A stretch of 64,000 bases of DNA from Homalodisca vitripennis (taxonomy: Eukaryota; Arthropoda; Insecta; Hemiptera; Cicadellidae): positions 1-64,000 of the forward strand of contig NW_025777461.1 in NCBI RefSeq assembly GCF_021130785.1, read 5' to 3'. Shown here piece by piece: positions 58,083 through 64,000 of this stretch. Every line of letters begins with the position of its first letter. The stretch's first letter is position 1. The notes beneath the pieces are model-generated. The model saw only the letters and a program-made list of their open reading frames with translations, ran no database searches and was not told the DNA's origin. A program made the position numbers and the translations under genes.

Positions 58083-59159
58083 CTGAAAAATGTTATATTA
58101 TTATTTAACTTTTGTATCAAATTAGGTAGTTTACATACTTTTTAAACATGCCACATATAAAAGGTACAATATAACTTTTCTGCTACTTTAAAATACTGCT
58201 CTTATTTTGTACTTATTTTACCACAAATGTTATATATCTACATTCATAAGGCAAACCACTGTTAGAACCTTCAGTTCTTTAAATTTCTGTCAACAGCTGT
58301 TTCTGTTGTTGAGCTTTGCAAGCACTCTAATAGCTTTTTTCTGATGCAGTAAACAGGTCAAAGTGCCAAATGCACTTGTTAGGCCAAGGGTAGGTCAAGA
58401 CAGTTTCAAGGACAACAATATTTTAGCAGTCTAGCTTGAAAAAGAGTCCACCTGATAGAAATAATGCTGTAGCTAATACTCTAATGTAGTTCTAAACTTT
58501 TTTGGATTCACTATTTTTGTTGCAAATTTTGTTAGCGCATGATAACTTAAAAGACTTAAGTTAACATACAATGGTTGTTTTTTGAACAAAGCCAACCTAT
58601 GTACCTTCAATTGGTAGTTTTGTGACTAATGTCATAGCTATGGATTGTTTGGCTGGGGTTAATTAAATTCTGGCTTAAATGACTAACTCGTATAGCCCAT
58701 ATAAAGGCAGGGTACCGTAAGTACAACTAGTTTCACAAACAGATCTAGGCAAAGCTCCCATGTGGTGGACGAAAAATAGCCCTTATGGCTTTTTTTGTAG
58801 GTAATATAAGAATAGTATCTAGATTGGTCTTAAAACCTCCTCAAATGGTTATTGAATATACACTATGTAATTCGATTACACTAAAGTACAACAACTTACT
58901 GTAGATAAAATGTTTACATTGTTCAATTTACAGCTGGTCCAAAACATGAGACCTGGCCCTCCTTACAACTAAAAGGCCAGAATAAATTTTTTCCAATGCT
59001 TTTGATGTTCCAACCATGAGGGACAACCGTCCAGCATCATTCCCAACATATTCATAGAATCAGACATTTGCAGTCTATCTTCCCAAATAAAAACATTTCG
59101 AGAGCTGAAGTAGTGTTGACCCTCTGTTGGGTTTGAATAGATAGATACCACATATTATC
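58083..59159. other. Sequence upstream of the NUDT6-like gene
   Basis: It should contain the promoter or a first intron of the NUDT6-like gene. I could not identify a 5' UTR exon, TATA box or other feature with confidence. Confidence 0.4.
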
Positions 59160-59188
59160 AAAGTATGATTACCAGACCCAGTTTTTAT
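59160..59188 (+). repeat. 29-bp inverted repeat, left arm
   Basis: It matches the inverted arm at 62376-62404 in 26 of 29 positions. Outermost bases are AAAGTATG and innermost GACCCAGTTTTTAT. No target duplication flanks the pair. Confidence 0.8.
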
Positions 59189-60059
59189 ACCGCTCAGTAC
59201 GATATATCACCGATACTTCATAAACCAAATAATAACTATTAATCAATATCAACAAAGCCTATGTACAATACAAAAGGAAAATCATATGTTTGAAATTGAA
59301 AGAATTAATTAAGTATAATATAATGACATACCTAATAAATAATAAAGTAGCCATTAACCCTCAAACAAACAATAATTACTATAGATAATGGGAAAAATTG
59401 TATTAAAAATAATTATAATAAACCATAACAACTAAAGAAACATATTAAAACTGTCTAAACTAACACAGTGTATTGTCTTTCAACACTAGTTTAGATGATT
59501 TCCTAAAGTTAAGTATCAGTTTAAATTTAGATTGAGCCACATCAAACAAAATCTTTACAATCTTAAAATGTATTTACATTGTTACCGATTTCAGTAAAAT
59601 ATTCAAATGAATTAACTATTATCGGATGATTATATCGATGGGCTGCAGTATAATAAGCGACCGCCACAAACGAATAATTGATATTCTTGATTATCTAAAG
59701 TACCAAAACCAAAATATCAAACTGAATTATGATATGTAGGTATTTTAAATTACAACAAAGTTGAGCTGTTTTTATAACTAAAAAGTAATAGTTTAATTAT
59801 GAATAAAATACTATCTAACATACGCTTTGTATATTTATAAAATCAAACAGTTACTTTCTTTTTACTATTTTGAAGGATAAACATGTCTGCCAGCTTGTGG
59901 CACATATGACACATGTACATTACCATTTTACTAGAGAATTTAGAACAATTCTATTCTAGGGAAGATAAACCTAATTTTACAAGGACATCTGAATTGGGCT
60001 TTTGAAAACGTAAAGGCTGGTTCCTATTGAATAAAACTGAGCCTCAACGAAAACTCAGA
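59189..60059. other. AT-rich sequence, nothing recognised
   Basis: No coding similarity or RNA gene. It may be the interior of an element bounded by the 29-bp inverted repeats. Confidence 0.5.
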
Positions 60060-60720
60060 AGATTGCCTGTACTCTGATCTGTGCGGAAACTTAAGTTCTG
60101 GATAAAGTTAAATTTTTCGGGTTTACACTGGACAAGAAACTTACCTGGAATAGCCATGTAACCAACATTTGCTCAAGAATAGCCGGGAAACATTCCTGCT
60201 GCAACGGCTTAAGTCTATACTGTCTAGACTATGCTTAATGACAGTTTATCATGCACTTTTCCACAGCCATATCTTATATAGCTTCCAGCTATGTGGACAC
60301 ATGTAAAGAAGTGACATCATGATTCTTAAAAAAAAGCCATGCATATTATTACATATCAGCTGAACCATGGGACTATTGTAGACCTATATTTATGGAACTG
60401 GTAATCCTGTCAATCTATAGTAAACATATCCTCATAAGCTTGCTTTATGTTGGAGATAACCTGGACCTCTTTCCGTGAGAAATGAGATACATACCTATAA
60501 CACCTGCGGGAGGCTTAGACTCAATATACCATACTGTCAGCTAAGCAAAAAGAAAGACTACTTCCCTATTCCAGCTGTTAGGCTTTACAATGCCCTGCCA
60601 ACTGAAGTGAAAGCGTTAGATCCTAGTGAGTTTAGGTAAGGTTGATTCTCAGGCTAACCCACTCTACTTTGTAAAAGAATATTTTTATGTTAACTGGGAC
60701 TTATAAACACCAACACACCA
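60060..60720 (+). pseudogene. LINE reverse transcriptase C-terminus (degraded)
   Basis: Broken frames give FTLDKKLTWNSHVTNICSRI, RNEIHTYNTCGRLRLNIPYC and PAVRLYNALPTEVKAL, the typical C-terminal region of insect LINE RT proteins. Stops and shifts are frequent and no catalytic block remains. The family differs from the other LINEs here. Confidence 0.72.
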
Positions 60721-60724
60721 TCAT

Positions 60725-60830
60725 CAAGTTTGTAAATATTGGTTTTATTTATTGTTGACACAGTCTATCCAGCTTCACAAGTTTGTAAATATTAGTTTTA
60801 TTTATTATTGACGCAGTCTGTCCAGCTTTG
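60725..60830. repeat. 53-bp tandem duplication
   Basis: CAAGTTTGTAAATATT begins two adjacent copies at 60725 and 60778 that share TTTTATTTATT, TTGAC, CAGTCT and TCCAGCTT. It follows directly on the degraded LINE and may be its 3' tail region. Confidence 0.85.
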
Positions 60831-61102
60831 CTGGTTAGAGATGAAGCAGAAGATATTCAAGGGTAGGTGTTATACAATACCTATATTAAAAGGAGCTGGC
60901 AATAATGAATTGCAAATAACTGTAATTAAAATGATTTTTATTCAATAATTTAGATATTTATAATCGATAATTTGGTACACTGATTTGATTGTTGGTGGCC
61001 GCTAACTCTACTTCAGCCTATAAATGAGTGAAATTATACTGTATATTGTTTGTAAAACAAAATTTATGCCAATCTCTTTGAATCCTCAGTCGGATATGTC
61101 TT

Positions 61103-61885
61103 AGAAAATCTGATTAAACATAATTGTGGAAATCATAGTAACAGTACCTGTAATTGCGAAGCAATCGAAAAAATAAACTCGTATAAATATCTTGGCGTTA
61201 TTATAGATTTCCGTTTGAAATGGTCAATTCATATTGAATATCTCAAACAAAATACCCGAGAGTATATCTTTGCCTTTAAGAACCTTAGGGATATTCTTGC
61301 TGTTCAAGAAATGAAAATGGTATATTATGCATACGTGCAATCTCTTTTTGCATTTGGGATAATTTCTTGGGGGGCAGCTTATAAATCAAATCTTGATCCT
61401 CTGTTTACGGTTCAGAAATCAATTTTGAAAGTAGCTTTTAAAAAATGTCATAGATTTTCAACATCCATTTTATTTCAAGAACTAACATTTTTACAATAAG
61501 ACAACTTTTTATAAAATTTCTTTTAATACACATGTATAAAAATTTAGATGATTTATTTGAAAGAACTCAACACACCCATAACACACATTATTCTAGATCA
61601 ACAGGAATTCTACCACTGCAATTAACTAAATCTTATTCAAACACCAACTCATACTATCTAGCTCATGTGCTTTTTATTAATATAAGTAAACAGTTTCCTA
61701 ATTTTAGTTTTTTCAATGAAATTTCTACAATTATCATTAAAAGGAAAGTTAACCAGTGGATATTATCATTGTCTATTGAGGAGGACCGAGGCAGTATTGT
61801 CTACGAACTACGGGGCGGACAGTTTGACATGTGGACAGCCACCACTCCTATCCCATCATTATTTATTATCACTACCCCATTATAA
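61103..61885 (+). pseudogene. LINE reverse transcriptase, thumb and C-terminus
   Basis: The first frame holds the K-Y-L-G-V-I-I-D block and the thumb region to QELTFLQ at 61497. The second starts near 61.53 kb with MYKNLDDLFERTQHTHN, which aligns as the protein continuation after a short gap (QLFIKF lies between). No active-site YxDD is present because the copy is 5'-truncated. Confidence 0.82.
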
Positions 61886-62366
61886 TCTGCGGTGACTCTG
61901 CTTATTTACCCTTGTTGCTAATATGTAAAATGTTTTTAAAATTAATAATATTCAATTCTTTAAAACAGGTACATATTAAAATTACACGGTTTTTTCCTTT
62001 TAATATACTTATTCCATATTCACGTATGTATGTGGTATATAATAGTGTATTATTTTGTATTATATTTTATATTAATTTTTTTTATGTATATATCCAGTCC
62101 GTTATTTCTTCAGGCGTGAGCAACACGAGTCTACGCACAGGCATCATAGCCCATGCAGGCTCATTTCCCGAGGACAATGTTTTATACATGATGTTATTTT
62201 TATGATGTTTATTTTATGATGATTATTTTTTATGATATTTATTCTTTGTTCTCATTTCAAACTCTGTTCGGTAATGTAATAAAAATTTTTTAGAAGTTAA
62301 TTGTACAGTTTGGATTGTAATATTGTACATATATTTGGGAAATAAATCAATTCATTCATTCATTTG
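61103..62366 (+). mobile_element. 5'-truncated LINE with (ATTC)n tail
   Basis: Coding starts mid-RT at KINSYKYLGVIIDFRLKWSI, continues KNLRDILAVQEMKMVYYAYV and SLFAFGIISWGAAYKSNLDP, then in a second frame from 61.5 kb to the end of the protein near 61.81 kb (SLSIEEDRGSIVYELRGGQF). A 3' UTR of about 0.5 kb ends in AATCAATTCATTCATTCATT. There is one frame break (stop at 61497), so this is a fairly young 5'-truncated copy. Confidence 0.85.
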
Positions 62367-62375
62367 TTAATATCA

Positions 62376-62404
62376 ATAAAAACTGGGTCCGGTTACCATA
62401 CTTT
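62376..62404 (-). repeat. 29-bp inverted repeat, right arm
   Basis: Inverted partner of 59160-59188. It begins 9 bp after the (ATTC)n tail of the LINE, which may have inserted just inside it. Confidence 0.8.
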
Positions 62405-64000
62405 AACTGCACCAGCCCCTCAATGAGCAGCCCCTCCTTCTAGCACCCCCTAAAGGAGTTAGTGCTAGGAACATAAATTATTTTTTGTGTTCGACTATAG
62501 TAGGCCTATGTTTTCAAATGTCTTTAGTAACATTGCCTCATGCTACTTGACACCATCTAGATGTTCTTCACTGTCTACACAAGACTCTGGGGTTGCTATT
62601 TACTTTAGCCACGTCTGCTATAACGATATCAAATAACATTTATCAATTAAAATAGTATGTTTTGATACCCAGAAAGAATTTTTAGTAGATCGCGATGCAT
62701 AATTGCTTACTAACTGATAATATGTTTCAACGTTTAGGTTTCACATTTTAGGTTATATCTCGAATAGTCCAAAAATTTAGGGGACCAAGGGGAATCCATC
62801 TTTTTAGGTGGGGGGGATAACAAGCTAAGGAGGGGTAGGAAACAGAGATGATAATCAGCATCAACACAGGCCAACAAAGTAGAAGAAACTTTAGAGGTCC
62901 GAGCATTTTTGCAACAATTTCTACCTCTATATTGACATTTATTCTTCTGTCATCTCCTCTGCTCCTGTTTCTAAACATTTTTTCAGCATTTTTCTACCGA
63001 TGTGCATCTATGCTGTGCATCTCGTTATTGCTTAGTTATTTTCAGCCATTTTGGGATTGGTCAGACTTTCTGCCTTGTAAATTCCGAAATAAAAACTTTT
63101 TTTCACATCACCATCATCTATTTTGTGCTGGTGCCTTTTCAAGTGCAGTTATGTTTTCGTGGTTTGTTAAAAACAATGGGATTACCTTTGACTAGTGATT
63201 GAGCCAGTGATCAACAAGTGTAATGGATGTTCACTTAAGTTGTTCAACAGCAGTGCAATGAACAATTCCCAAATTGTTTCATTTTGTGTGAGACACACAG
63301 TTTTAAATGGATCTTCGTTGTGTGATAGATGTGGCAGCCACTTTCCTCTATCTAAGAATACATTGTTATTTCGTTGTTTAAGGTGGGTCTCTAAATCAAA
63401 TAAAAAGAAGAAGCAGTGTACCTATAACTTATCTGCATTGTTTGCATAAGTGGCTCTTATTTTTATTACTTTATATTTTCATTCATATTTGTTATTTTAA
63501 TTATGTTTGAGATTTTATTACTTGAATTCATGTGGTGGCTGGTTGATTTTCTAATGTCAGATTAAGATTATCGAATATTTGGTAGGGCGGAAAGGGGGCA
63601 CTCATGTGATCTGAGCCCGAACTACTACTCGAGGATGTTTTTCCTTTTTTGCCAGCAGTGCAGAGTGGCACCAATATTATAAATGGCCAGGGGTTTTTCC
63701 GTTATAATTTCGGTTATTATTTAGGCTTCCCCTATTTTATGTCTATTGTACTAATATCCTATACATTTAATTGGAAATTATAAGATTAAAGATCGAGGTG
63801 GCAAATCACAAATTTGACGTTATCAACGTATTCTGCTCATCCTCCTGAACAAAAAATATATATGGTTTTAGGTGGTGCAAATAACGGGATATTAATATAT
63901 ACATAAATAGTTAAGTTCTTAATGTTCTGTTTGTGTGCTGTGTCTGGATATCTGTAAATATTATCTGAGGGTGGGACTGATAGCGTATCTGTTATCTAAG
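62405..64000. other. Sequence without recognised genes
   Basis: Overlapping open frames near 62.85-63.45 kb have no family match. One (63195-63449) is Cys-containing, with CNGCSLKLF and CDRCGSHFPL. A zinc-binding exon cannot be excluded, but splice sites and homology are lacking. Nothing else is recognised to the window end. Confidence 0.4.

Noticed and set aside
63195..63449. Cys-containing 84-codon frame as a zinc-finger gene
   Set aside because: The cysteine spacing does not fit a finger type I know, and there is no supporting splice site or homology.

Overview
This is an AT-rich, intron-bearing animal genomic window with no prokaryotic gene organisation. The transposon mix (esterase-bearing LINE, LOA-like LINE with RNase H, Penelope, Helitrons, two hAT elements, two Tc1/mariner families) points to an insect, possibly a hemipteran. 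The species call is inference only. One host gene can be assembled with confidence. Almost everything else is mobile DNA at different stages of decay, often nested, or intergenic sequence without recognisable content.

Layout. 1-7.4 kb: intergenic, with a (CA)n tract, a ten-copy 66-bp minisatellite and two diverged copies of a dispersed repeat. 7.4-11.6 kb: Helitron territory, with opposing 3' termini, a mini-Helitron carrying the end of the helicase gene, and a decayed Rep-helicase element on the minus strand. 15.0-17.5 kb: a ZMYM1-like hAT element with TIRs and a near-perfect 8-bp target duplication. 18.5 kb: a GC-rich patch with a perfect NRF-1/Ewg palindrome. 18.8-22.0 kb: a minus-strand Penelope-like element (RT plus GIY-YIG) with a 13-bp target duplication and a candidate hammerhead ribozyme in its terminal repeat. 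22.2-27.7 kb: a LINE with an SGNH-esterase ORF1. 27.8-33.1 kb: a LOA-like LINE. 37.8-40.2 kb: a DD41D mariner-like element with about 450-bp inverted repeats, inserted in a (TA)n tract.

40.5-58.1 kb: a minus-strand NUDT6-like Nudix hydrolase gene in five coding exons (58045-57925, 57022-56895, 55337-55122, 48475-48273, 40656-40492). Their summed length is 833 nt; removing two apparent one-base gains in exon 3 gives 831 nt, or 276 codons plus stop. Its large introns hold a decayed LINE interrupted by a Tc1/mariner element with roughly DD82E spacing, Helitron ends, a tRNA-like SINE, and a second hAT element (49563-52604, perfect 8-bp target duplication) made of inverted satellite-like arrays and itself hit by a LINE. 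The most unusual feature lies at the intron 2/exon 3 boundary, where the exon start with its splice acceptor has been amplified into an exact 185-bp-period tandem array.

59-62.4 kb: two more LINE 3' fragments bracketed by a 29-bp inverted-repeat pair. The rest, to 64 kb, shows nothing I can name.

Several otherwise coherent reading frames, including the host gene, are broken only by +1 gains in short homopolymers. This may indicate consensus errors rather than biological decay.
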